From: Streptosporangium nondiastaticum | GTDB lineage: Bacteria > Actinomycetota > Actinomycetes > Streptomycetales > Streptomycetaceae | Direction: 5' to 3' | NCBI RefSeq assembly: GCF_003011965.1 | Contig: NZ_PXWG01000033.1 | Coordinates: 1-58,699 of the forward strand | DNA: 58,699 bases | Shown: piece by piece, positions 47,978 to 55,250 of the stretch | How the letters are laid out: every line of letters begins with the position of its first letter | Position numbering within the stretch: the first letter of the stretch is position 1 | Translations under genes and position numbers: made by a program | Notes under the pieces: generated by a model | What the model saw: the letters and a program-made list of their open reading frames with translations, nothing else | The model's database searches: none | What the model was told of the DNA's origin: nothing

Positions 47978-48943
47978 ATGACCGCAAGCACCACCCCTCG
48001 CACGGCTGCCGCCAGGAGTCGTTTGGCCGCCGCCGGCGCGATCGCGGTCGCCGGCGCCCTGCTGCTCACCGGCTGTGGCGACCAGCGGGACAAGACCGGC
48101 AGCGAGGCCGGTCAGAGCGCCCAGGGCTCGAAGGCCCCCCTCTTCGACAAGCTGCCGAAGAAGATCCAGGACTCCGGCGTCATCAAGGTGGGCTCGGACA
48201 TCGCCTACCCGCCGGTGGAGTTCAAGAAGGACGGCAAGGTCGTCGGTCTCGACCCGGACATCGCCGCCGCCATGGGCAAGGAACTGGGGGTGCGGTTCGA
48301 GTTCAACAACGGCACCTTCGACGCCCTGCTCACGGGCCTGCGCTCGAAGCGGTACGACATGGCGATGTCCGCCATGACGGACACGAAGGACCGCCAGCAG
48401 GGCATCGACTCCAAGACCGGCAAGAAGGTCACCGACGGCGTCGACTTCGTGGACTACTTCAACGCCGGCGTCTCGCTCTACACCAAGAAGGGCGACACCA
48501 AGGGCATCAAGGGCTGGGAGGACCTCTGCGGCAAGAAGGTCGCGGTGCAGCGCGGAACGGTCTCCGACGACCTGGCCAAGTCCCAGTCCGAGAAGTGCGA
48601 GAAGGACGACAAGGACAAGATCAGCATCGAGGCGTTCGACACCGACCTGGAGGCCCAGACCCGGCTGAAGGCCGGTGGCGTGGAGGCCGTCTCCAGCGAC
48701 TTCCCCGTCGCCGCCTACGCGGTGAAGACCTCGGGCGGCGGCAATGACTTCGAGGTCGTCGGCGACCAGGTGGAGGCCGCTCCGTACGGCATCGCCGTCG
48801 GCAAGGAGAGCACCCAGCTGAGGGACGCGCTCAAGGCGGCCCTCGACGCGATCATCAAGAACGGTGCGTACGACAAGGTCATGAAGACCTGGGGCGTCGA
48901 GGCCGGCGCCGCCAAGGAAGCCAAGGTCAACGGCGGTTCCTGA
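47978..48943 (+). CDS. Polar amino-acid ABC transporter, binding lipoprotein
   Basis: The 321-residue binding protein of family 3 has a lipoprotein signal with lipobox LLTGC (Cys33). The mature part has typical motifs: IKVGSDIAYPPVEFKKDGKVVGLDPDIAAAMGKELGV, FDALLTGLRSKRYDMAMSAMTDT, GKKVAVQRGT and YGIAVGKES. The ligand is probably glutamate, glutamine or another polar amino acid, but cannot be read from the sequence. ATG 47978 has AGGAGGA upstream. It is the first gene of a three-gene importer operon (binding protein, one permease, ATPase). Tat or Sec is undetermined; the signal has a long charged n-region. Confidence 0.93.
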   Translation: MTASTTPRTAAARSRLAAAGAIAVAGALLLTGCGDQRDKTGSEAGQSAQGSKAPLFDKLPKKIQDSGVIKVGSDIAYPPVEFKKDGKVVGLDPDIAAAMGKELGVRFEFNNGTFDALLTGLRSKRYDMAMSAMTDTKDRQQGIDSKTGKKVTDGVDFVDYFNAGVSLYTKKGDTKGIKGWEDLCGKKVAVQRGTVSDDLAKSQSEKCEKDDKDKISIEAFDTDLEAQTRLKAGGVEAVSSDFPVAAYAVKTSGGGNDFEVVGDQVEAAPYGIAVGKESTQLRDALKAALDAIIKNGAYDKVMKTWGVEAGAAKEAKVNGGS

Positions 48944-48987
48944 CCCCCTCTCCCTCCCCTCGTACGGACGCTGAAAGGCCATACCCC

Positions 48988-50361
48988 GTGACTGATTCCC
49001 CCGATTCCCCCGAAAAGCCGGAGCCGGACAAGAAGGTCCAGCCGGAGCCCGGGAAGGAGACCGCCGACAAGGCGGCGGCCGAGACCCCGGAGCCGGAGAA
49101 GAAGGCCGGCGAGAAGCCGGCCGAGGCCGAGAAGGCCGCCGAGAAGCCGGCCGGAGAGAAGAAGGCTGAAGCGGAGGCCGAGGAGAAGGCCGACGCCGAG
49201 CCCGCCGAGAAGAAGGCGGGCGAGGAGAAGGCGGCCGAAGAGAAGCCGGCTGAGGACAAGGCGTCCGAGGAAAAGGCGGCTGAGAAGAAGCCGGCCGAGG
49301 AAAAGCCGGCCGAGAAGCCGGATCTCGCCAAGAAGGACGCTCCCGCCACCGGGAAGGACGACCCCGCCGACGACCCGGCGCCCGCGTCCTCCTCGTCCTC
49401 GTCCTCCTCCTCGTCCTCGTCCTCCTCCTCGTCTTCGTCCTCCTCGGCCAAGACCGCCGTCGTGCCGGAAGCCATCAAGGCCATCCCCGTACGCCACTAC
49501 GGCCGGTGGATCTCCGCCGTCCTCGTCCTCGGCCTCCTCGGCCTGCTGGTCAACGCCTTCGCCACCGCGAAGGTCCACTACAGCGCCATCCCCGACTACA
49601 TCTTCGACTCGACGGTCATCACCGGCCTCGGCAAGACGGTGCTGATCTCCCTCCTCGCGATGCTGCTGGGCCTGGTGCTCGGCATCGTGCTGGCGGTGAT
49701 GCGGCTGTCGAAGAACCCTGTGACGTCCTCGGTCTCCTGGCTCTACATCTGGTTCTTCCGGGGCACCCCGGTCTATGTCCAGCTGCTGCTGTGGTTCAAC
49801 CTCGCGCTGATCTTCCCGTACATCAACCTCGGCCCGATCTACCGGGACGAGATGAGCGACTTCATGACGCCGTTCATGGCGGCGCTGCTCGGCCTGGGCC
49901 TCAACGAGGCCGCCTACATGTCGGAGATCGTCCGCGCCGGCATCCAGTCCGTCGACGAGGGCCAGACCGAGGCCGCGCACGCGCTCGGCATGAGCCAGGG
50001 CCGGACCCTGCGCCGGATCGTCCTCCCGCAGGCCATGCGGGTGATCGTGCCGCCCACCGGCAACGAGTTCATCAACATGCTCAAGACCTCGTCGCTGGCG
50101 GCGAGCGCGGCGCAATACCTCGAACTGCTGCGGTCCACCTCCGACATCGGCCAGACGACCGGTGCCACGGTCGAGATGCTCTTCCTCGCCGCCACCTGGT
50201 ACCTCATCCTCACCAGCGTCTTCAGCGTCGGCCAGTTCTACCTGGAGCGGCACTACGCACGCGGCTCGCTGCGCACGCTGCCGCTCACCCCGTGGCAGAA
50301 GGTCAAGAAGAACCTGGCTTCCTTCAGCAGCAACCGTCCCTCCGGAGGTGTCACCGTATGA
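48988..50361 (+). CDS. Polar amino-acid ABC permease with KPAE-rich and poly-Ser extension
   Basis: Of the 457 residues, only about 285 at the C-terminus are the usual permease: membrane segments from about residue 172, [46 protein letters not shown] (the EAA loop, ATPase contact) and [14 protein letters not shown]. The first 165 residues are predicted cytoplasmic and extraordinary: about 110 residues of Lys-Pro-Ala-Glu motifs ([18 protein letters not shown]), then a Pro/Asp/Ala stretch and 20 consecutive serines (134-153). Codon use in this part has the normal third-position GC bias, so it is translated. GTG 48988 has GAAAGG upstream. Only one permease gene is present, so it probably acts as a homodimer. 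It overlaps the ATPase gene by 4 bp (ATGA). Confidence 0.92.
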   Translation: MTDSPDSPEKPEPDKKVQPEPGKETADKAAAETPEPEKKAGEKPAEAEKAAEKPAGEKKAEAEAEEKADAEPAEKKAGEEKAAEEKPAEDKASEEKAAEKKPAEEKPAEKPDLAKKDAPATGKDDPADDPAPASSSSSSSSSSSSSSSSSSSSAKTAVVPEAIKAIPVRHYGRWISAVLVLGLLGLLVNAFATAKVHYSAIPDYIFDSTVITGLGKTVLISLLAMLLGLVLGIVLAVMRLSKNPVTSSVSWLYIWFFRGTPVYVQLLLWFNLALIFPYINLGPIYRDEMSDFMTPFMAALLGLGLNEAAYMSEIVRAGIQSVDEGQTEAAHALGMSQGRTLRRIVLPQAMRVIVPPTGNEFINMLKTSSLAASAAQYLELLRSTSDIGQTTGATVEMLFLAATWYLILTSVFSVGQFYLERHYARGSLRTLPLTPWQKVKKNLASFSSNRPSGGVTV

Positions 50362-51119
50362 ACGCGATGGTGAAGGCCGAGGGCGTTCACAAGTCCTACG
50401 GCGCGGCCCACATCCTCAAGGGCATCGACCTGGAGGTCGCCCCGCGCGAGGTGTTCTGCCTCATCGGCCCCTCCGGCTCGGGCAAGTCCACCTTCCTGCG
50501 GTGCATCAACCACCTGGAGCAGATCAACGCCGGACGGCTGTACGTCGACGGCGAGCTGGTCGGCTACCGGCAGCAGGGCGACAAGCTCTACGAGCTCAAG
50601 GACAGCGAGGTCGCGCGGAACCGCCGGGACATCGGCATGGTGTTCCAGCGCTTCAACCTCTTCCCGCACATGACGGCGCTCGCGAACGTCATGGAGGCGC
50701 CGGTCCAGGTCAAGGGCGAGACGAAGGCCGTCGCCCGCGAGCGGGCCAAGAAGCTCCTCGACCGGGTCGGCCTCGGCGACAAGGCCGGCAACTACCCCTC
50801 GCAGCTCTCCGGCGGCCAGCAGCAGCGGGTCGCGATCGCGCGGGCGCTCGCGATGGAGCCGAAGCTGATGCTCTTCGACGAGCCCACGTCGGCGCTCGAC
50901 CCGGAGCTCGTCGGTGACGTCCTGGACGTCATGCGGGGCCTGGCCGAGGACGGCATGACCATGATCGTGGTGACCCACGAGATGGGCTTCGCCCGCGAGG
51001 TCGGCGACTCGGTGGTCTTCATGGACCAGGGCGTGGTCGTCGAGTCGGGCAACCCGCGCGACGTGCTCACCAACCCGCAGCACGAGCGGACGAAGGCGTT
51101 CCTGTCGAAGGTGCTGTAG
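50358..51119 (+). CDS. Polar amino-acid ABC transporter ATPase
   Basis: The 253-residue ATPase has Walker [10 protein letters not shown] at 37-45, the Q-loop in [13 protein letters not shown], signature LSGGQQQR, Walker [13 protein letters not shown] and the H-loop in VVTHEMGFA. The PAAT-type insert [36 protein letters not shown] is typical of glutamate/glutamine importers. Start ATG 50358 overlaps the permease stop, with GGAGGTG upstream. A 20-bp-stem terminator follows. Confidence 0.96.
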   Translation: MNAMVKAEGVHKSYGAAHILKGIDLEVAPREVFCLIGPSGSGKSTFLRCINHLEQINAGRLYVDGELVGYRQQGDKLYELKDSEVARNRRDIGMVFQRFNLFPHMTALANVMEAPVQVKGETKAVARERAKKLLDRVGLGDKAGNYPSQLSGGQQQRVAIARALAMEPKLMLFDEPTSALDPELVGDVLDVMRGLAEDGMTMIVVTHEMGFAREVGDSVVFMDQGVVVESGNPRDVLTNPQHERTKAFLSKVL

Positions 51120-51134
51120 CGGTCGGCGGTACGG

Positions 51135-51178
51135 AAACGGGCGGGGGGTACGGGTTCTCCCGTACCCCCCGCCCGTTT
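51135..51178 (+). terminator. Very strong terminator after the importer operon
   Basis: Left arm 51135-51154 (AAACGGGCGGGGGGTACGGG) and right arm 51159-51178 form a perfect 20-bp stem with loop TTCT. The right end closes with TTT. The hairpin faces the end of a convergent gene and serves both. Confidence 0.95.
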
Positions 51179-51193
51179 CAGGCGTCGCAGTCG

Positions 51194-51781
51194 CTAGTCG
51201 CGGGGGAAGCGGTCCGTCTGCAGGGTCATGCCGAGGACCGTGTCGGTGAGGTCGACCGGCTGGCCGAACTTGACGGTCAGATTGCCCCAGTATTCGCCGT
51301 CTTTCGGCAGGGTGTGCAGATGGCATCGCCCTGTGTACGGGTCGGCGATCAGATAGAGCGGGATCTCGCCGGCAGCGTAGGCGGCCTTCTTCTTCCCGTA
51401 GTCGCTGTCGGCGGTCCCGCGGGAGATTACCTCAAGGATGAACTCGACATCCTGATAGCGCCAGCGCCCCTCCTCGTTCGGCTTTGCATCGTCCGGCAGC
51501 TTGAAGAGGTCGGGAGCGAAATTATTGCCATCGCCCGGCAGATCCAAGCGGACATCAGACATGATTTTGCTGTCTCGCCCGAAGTGCATCGTCAGCTGCA
51601 GGAATACGTCCGCAATGATCTCCCAGTGCGTGCTCCTCTGCGGCGTCATGTGAATGGCCCCCTCGACGACTTCGCCCTTGAACCCTTCGGGGACGATGTC
51701 GTAAAGAAGCTCGAACATGTCGTCTGAGCTCGACTCGCCGTTCTCGGCCATCTCGGTCCTGTCGGTCAGTGCGATGGTCAC
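51194..51781 (-). CDS. Uma2-family (DUF820) PD-(D/E)XK nuclease-like protein
   Basis: The 195-residue protein has Uma2 signatures: EVVEGAIHMTPQRSTHWEI, FAPDLFKLP (the Pro-Asp carboxylate), VEFILEVISRGTADSDYGKKKAAYAAGEIPLYLIADPY, with Glu/Lys of the nuclease-like core. Many copies occur in streptomycetes and cyanobacteria, and no biochemical role is agreed. GTG 51781 has GGAGGAG upstream and gives MTIALTDRTEM; an ATG at 51805 is less likely. Lower GC content than its neighbours in places (for example ATTATTGCC-type codons) fits mobile or fast-evolving genes. It stands alone. Confidence 0.88.
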   Translation of the reverse strand: MTIALTDRTEMAENGESSSDDMFELLYDIVPEGFKGEVVEGAIHMTPQRSTHWEIIADVFLQLTMHFGRDSKIMSDVRLDLPGDGNNFAPDLFKLPDDAKPNEEGRWRYQDVEFILEVISRGTADSDYGKKKAAYAAGEIPLYLIADPYTGRCHLHTLPKDGEYWGNLTVKFGQPVDLTDTVLGMTLQTDRFPRD

Positions 51782-51959
51782 CGTGACGCTCCTCCCCGCT
51801 GCCACCGGTTTCAGCAGCCGCGCGGTTCAACGATACGCACGATGGCTCGGCTACGCCTTAGGTCGTGTGGCCTGCCTCACGCGTGGGGCCCGGGCGGGCG
51901 GTTTCGGCCGGGCCGGTAACAGCCGCGCCAGCCACCACGCCGTCGATCCTGTGGGCACG

Positions 51960-52937
51960 TCAGTCTCCCGGGTGGAGGAGGGCCGTGATGCGGGTGGCCG
52001 CATCGGCCAGGTGGCGGCGGGACTCGGCCAGTTGTTCCGGGGTCACGCCGTGGTCGCGGGCCGCGTCGCGGATGTCGTCGCGGAAGCGGTCGAGGAGGCG
52101 GTCCAGGTCGCGGGCCGGGTCCTTGGAGAGGCTGTCCGCGGCCTCGGCCCACTCCGGGGCGGGGCCCGCCGGCGGCTCGGCGCGCCGGGTGCCGTTCGTG
52201 GCCGCCGTGCCGTTCGTACCCGGCATACCGGCCTCGCCCGCCGCCCCCGCCGTGCGGGCCGTGAAAGCGCCGAACTCCTTCGCGAGGGCGCTGACGCCCT
52301 CGGCGATGCCGGTCGGCCAGTCGCCGCGGCGCAGGTGTTCCTGGACCTGCTCCTGGACGCGTTCGGTGGCGCGCCGGACCTCCTCGCGGGCCCGTTCCTG
52401 GGCCTCGCGGGCCTGGTGGCGGGCCTGCTGGGCGTCCTGGCGGGCGCGCCGGCTCTCCTCCTTCGCCCGGCGGGCCTGCTCCTTCCACTGCTCCTTCGCC
52501 CGGCGGTAGTCCTCCTTCGCGCTGTCGAAGGAGTGGCTGTCCGCCGCCGCGCGGGTCAGCCGGGCGGCCTCGCGCACCTGGCGGCGCAGGTCGCCCGCGG
52601 CGCCCCGGACGTCCTCGCGGATGTCGGCGGCGAGGGCGGACACGGACTCGCGGATCTCCAGCTCCAGCTCGGCCAGTTCGCCCTGCCGGCCGGCGAGTTC
52701 TTCGCGGCCGGCGTCGGTGATCGCGTAGACCTTGCGGCCGCCCTCGGTGGTGTGCGTGACGAGGCCCTCGGCCTCCAGCTTGGCCAGGCGCGGGTAGACC
52801 GTGCCGGCCGACGGCGCGTACAGGCCCTGGAACCGCTCCTCCAGCAGCCGGATGATCTCGTAGCCGTGGCGGGGCGCCTCGTCGAGCAGCTTGAGCAGGT
52901 AGAGGCGGAGCCGGCCGTGGGCGAAGACGGGGGGCAT
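51960..52937 (-). CDS. PadR-family regulator with long coiled-coil tail
   Basis: The 325-residue protein has a PadR winged-helix domain at about 5-85 (RLRLYLLKLLDEAPRHGYEIIRLLEERFQGLYAPSAGTVYPRLAKLEAEGLV), followed by a long Ala/Arg/Glu/Gln helix (about 95-235, likely coiled coil, RRAKEQWKEQARRAKEESRRARQDAQQ) and another helical segment. Ordinary PadR proteins are 100-180 residues, so the tail is a large extension. It overlaps the DUF4097 gene upstream by one base (ATGA), so translation is coupled. A CGATATATCG palindrome at the promoter of that operon could be its operator. The ligand is unknown. Confidence 0.92.
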   Translation of the reverse strand: MPPVFAHGRLRLYLLKLLDEAPRHGYEIIRLLEERFQGLYAPSAGTVYPRLAKLEAEGLVTHTTEGGRKVYAITDAGREELAGRQGELAELELEIRESVSALAADIREDVRGAAGDLRRQVREAARLTRAAADSHSFDSAKEDYRRAKEQWKEQARRAKEESRRARQDAQQARHQAREAQERAREEVRRATERVQEQVQEHLRRGDWPTGIAEGVSALAKEFGAFTARTAGAAGEAGMPGTNGTAATNGTRRAEPPAGPAPEWAEAADSLSKDPARDLDRLLDRFRDDIRDAARDHGVTPEQLAESRRHLADAATRITALLHPGD

Positions 52938-53818
52938 CAGAGGACCTTTCCCTGGGCGGGGGCGTCGTCGTCCGCCCAGCCGTCGGTGTCGTCGGTGTCG
53001 TCGAGGACCGGCCCCTCCAGCAGCGCGACCGCGCCGGAGACGCTGGTGACCTTGATCCGGCCGCGGCCCGCGCCGAGCCGGCCGGTGATGTTCCGCGCGC
53101 CGAACTGGTCCTTGACCCACAGCTCCGGGAACGAGCACGAGATCGGGCCGACCGTCGTGCCCGCGTCCACCGCCGCGTCCGCCGAGGACGGCAGCCGGAC
53201 GGCGACCTCGCCCGAGACGGTGGTGACCGCCACGTCGACGGCCGGCGTGGCCGGCGACAGGTCGATCACCACGTTGCCGCTGACCGAGTCGGCCTTGACC
53301 CGGCCGCCCGAGCACTCCACGAGCGTGAGGTCGCCGGAGACGCCGTTGCAGCGCACGTCGCCGCCGAGGCGCTGGGCCTCCACCCGGCCCGAGACCGTCT
53401 CCGTGTGGACGTCGCCGGTGATGCCGACGAGCGTGGTGTCGCCGGAGACCCCCGCGACCTTCGTGTCGCCCGCGATGCCGGAGACCACGGCGCTCGCCCC
53501 GACGATGCCGACCTTGACGCCGGCGGTCGCGGGCACGGTCAGGGTGACGTCGGCCGAGCGATTCCAGTTCTTCCGGCCGAACCAGCCGAGGAGCGTCTTC
53601 CTCGACAGGTCCTCGTAACCGACGGTCAGCGTGCCGCCCTGCTGGACGACCTTCAGCGGCGGGCCGTCGAGCGCCGTCAGCTCCAGGCGGGCCGGGCCGC
53701 CGTCCGTGCCGACGACGTTGACCGTGCCGTTCACGATGCTGACGTCGAGGGCGGTGACCGGGCCCTCGAAGACGATTTTCTCTGGTGCGGACAGCGTCCA
53801 CTCGGACTCTGCGGGCAT
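52937..53818 (-). CDS. DUF4097 beta-repeat (adhesin/shielding-type) protein
   Basis: The 293-residue protein is built from repeated VSG[DRNEA]-type turns (VSGDTTLVGI, VSGRVEAQ, VSGDLTLVE, VSGNVVIDL, VSGEVAVRL, VSGAVALLEG), the mark of the DUF4097 parallel beta-helix. There is no signal peptide or membrane segment. The tail DDTDDTDGWADDDAPAQ is acidic. Start ATG 53818 with GGAGGGGG upstream. It is co-translated with the PadR gene; the pair is common in streptomycetes and its function is not established. Confidence 0.9.
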   Translation of the reverse strand: MPAESEWTLSAPEKIVFEGPVTALDVSIVNGTVNVVGTDGGPARLELTALDGPPLKVVQQGGTLTVGYEDLSRKTLLGWFGRKNWNRSADVTLTVPATAGVKVGIVGASAVVSGIAGDTKVAGVSGDTTLVGITGDVHTETVSGRVEAQRLGGDVRCNGVSGDLTLVECSGGRVKADSVSGNVVIDLSPATPAVDVAVTTVSGEVAVRLPSSADAAVDAGTTVGPISCSFPELWVKDQFGARNITGRLGAGRGRIKVTSVSGAVALLEGPVLDDTDDTDGWADDDAPAQGKVL

Positions 53819-53967
53819 TCCGGACCCCCTCCTGCGAACAGGATGTCGAACGCGATGTCGAACCTGATGGCGTACGCGATGACGCGACGTGATGACGTGA
53901 CGCGATGGCCGGCGCGGTGGCCATCGCGATGCCGTACGAGACGCAACCTATCGCGTCTTCTAGAAAC

Positions 53968-53995
53968 ACGATATATCGCGGTCGCGGGAAGTCAA
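53968..53995 (-). promoter_or_regulatory. Promoter with palindromic operator for the DUF4097-padR operon
   Basis: On the minus strand TTGACT (53995-53990) and TATCGT (53973-53968) are 16 bp apart. The perfect palindrome CGATATATCG (53969-53978) overlaps this -10, and a second TATCGCG lies at 53949-53955. This suits autorepression by the PadR protein. Confidence 0.55.
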
Positions 53996-54024
53996 GCGCC
54001 TTCGCGTTGGCATAGCGTTGTCGC

Positions 54025-54843
54025 ATGTCCGCTACTGATCACAGCCGCGCGGCGGGGGTCCTGCTGCTCTGCCGGGCCGAGCCCGGCCGCGTCCGGCCCT
54101 CCGCCCAGCTCCTGAACGAACCGCTCCTCCTGGTCCCGGCCGGGGAGGGCTGGAGCGCGCTGATCCCCGGCGAGGACTCCTGGCGCACCGAGGGCACCGA
54201 CCTCGCGACCGCCACCGCGGGCTGGGCCCACGCGCTGGCCGTCGCCGAGCCGTGGCCCGTCGTGGGCCTGTGGTGGGACGCGGTGGGGGCGGGCTTCGTC
54301 GTGGCCTCGGGCTTCCGGCGGACCGCCGTGTACGCGTGGGTCGCCGACGGCACCCCGATCGGGGAGGAGTCGGCCATGACCGCGCTGCGGGCCCGTACCG
54401 GCCTCGACCCCGTCCTCGACGGGGCCGCGCTCGACGGGCTCACCCGGCCCGACGCGGACGCCGACGCCGTGGCCCGCATGCGCGGGCTGCTCGCCGTCCT
54501 CTCGCGCACCGGCCTGCACCTGCCGCCCGGCCTCGCCCCGGGCGTCCCGGCCGACGGCCTGCGCGCCTCCGCGGGCGCGCTCCCCGCCGCCGAGGCGGTC
54601 TACTGGCCCGGCTGGCGCGAGGCCGTACGGGCCGGGTTCGAAGCGGCGGACAGCGGGCGGCTCGGCGCGTGGACGCGGGGTCCGCGGGCGCGGGCGCTGG
54701 GCGTGGGGGAGGTTGTGGCCGGGGCGTCCCTGGCCCTCTGGGGGTGTCGTCGCGGGCGGCGGGGGGTGACGGCCGTCGGGGCGGTTGTCCTCGCGGACGG
54801 CGCGTTGACGCTGGCCTACGACTGGTGGCGGGGGCGCGCCTGA
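54025..54843 (+). CDS. Conserved hypothetical protein (type III-secretion-chaperone-like shape uncertain)
   Basis: The 272-residue protein is of a family I do not recognise. The N-terminal half has beta-rich repeats (LLVPAGEGWSALIPGEDSWR; WPVVGLWWDAVGAGFVVASGFRRTAVYAWVADG) and the C-terminus has two hydrophobic stretches (VVAGASLALWG, VTAVGAVVLADGALTLAYDWWRG) that may be membrane-associated. ATG 54025 follows TAGCGT by 6 bases and has no ribosome site, so it is probably leaderless. It is divergent from the DUF4097-padR operon, sharing its 206-bp control region. The stop is followed at once by a three-way-junction repeat element. Confidence 0.8.
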   Translation: MSATDHSRAAGVLLLCRAEPGRVRPSAQLLNEPLLLVPAGEGWSALIPGEDSWRTEGTDLATATAGWAHALAVAEPWPVVGLWWDAVGAGFVVASGFRRTAVYAWVADGTPIGEESAMTALRARTGLDPVLDGAALDGLTRPDADADAVARMRGLLAVLSRTGLHLPPGLAPGVPADGLRASAGALPAAEAVYWPGWREAVRAGFEAADSGRLGAWTRGPRARALGVGEVVAGASLALWGCRRGRRGVTAVGAVVLADGALTLAYDWWRGRA

Positions 54844-54851
54844 ATGTTCCT

Positions 54852-54912
54852 GCGGGCCGGTGGGGGCTTGTCGCGCAGTTCCCCGCGCCCCTTACGGGGC
54901 GCACCGGCCCGC
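54852..54912. repeat. Three-way-junction intergenic element (Streptomyces repeat)
   Basis: Outer stem GCGGGCCGGTG (54852-54862) with CACCGGCCCGC (54902-54912), 11 perfect pairs. Inside are GGGG/CCCC (54863-54866 with 54881-54884, 14-nt loop) and CGCCCC-TTAC-GGGGCG (54886-54901). The core CGCAGTTCCCCGCGCCCC is one I recognise as very frequent in Streptomyces intergenic regions. It lies between two convergent genes and probably terminates both. Confidence 0.75.
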
Positions 54913-54941
54913 GCTTCTAGAAGCTGGACGAACGGAAACCC

Positions 54942-55121
54942 CTACTCGTCGTCCTCGTCGTCCAGCCTCGCCAGCCACGTCGCCAGCCGCTCCACCGGTA
55001 CCTCGAAGTCCGGGTTCAGGTCGACGAAGGTGCGCAGCTGCTCGGCCACCCAGCCGAGCGTGACCTCCTCCTCGCCCCGCCGGTTCTCCAGCTCCTCGAT
55101 ACCGCGGTCGGTGAAGTACAA
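54942..55121 (-). CDS. DUF6104-like small protein with TTG start
   Basis: The gene is short and begins with a rare TTG at 55121, with GGAG eight bases upstream: 59 residues, LYFTDRGIEELENRRGEEE at the start, WVAEQLRTFVDLNPDFEVP in the middle, an acidic LDDEDDE end. I recognise it as a conserved streptomycete small protein, whose members usually read MYFTDRGIEELEKRRGEEEV at the start. Its function is unknown. It lies about 130 bp upstream of the kgd terminator, on the same strand as kgd and after it. Confidence 0.85.
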   Translation of the reverse strand: MYFTDRGIEELENRRGEEEVTLGWVAEQLRTFVDLNPDFEVPVERLATWLARLDDEDDE

Positions 55122-55192
55122 CGTTCGCTCCGTCAGTCCGTCAGTCTCTTGTTCGTGGTCAGGCCAAGGATAGGCGGGCGGGCACCGGAAAG

Positions 55193-55232
55193 GGCCGGGC
55201 CCCCACCGCCTCTCGGCGGTGGGGGCCCGGCC
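55193..55232 (-). terminator. Terminator after kgd
   Basis: GGCCGGGCCCCCACCGCC (55193-55210) and its complement (55215-55232) form a perfect 18-bp stem with a TCTC loop, 19 bp beyond the kgd stop. Confidence 0.95.
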
Positions 55233-55250
55233 CCGTTACGGACGCGTCCG

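Noticed and set aside
48988..49485. Frameshift or assembly artefact in the permease extension
   Set aside because: One frame is open with consistent codon bias from the GTG into the membrane domain, so it is better read as a genuine low-complexity arm. Slippage in length remains possible.
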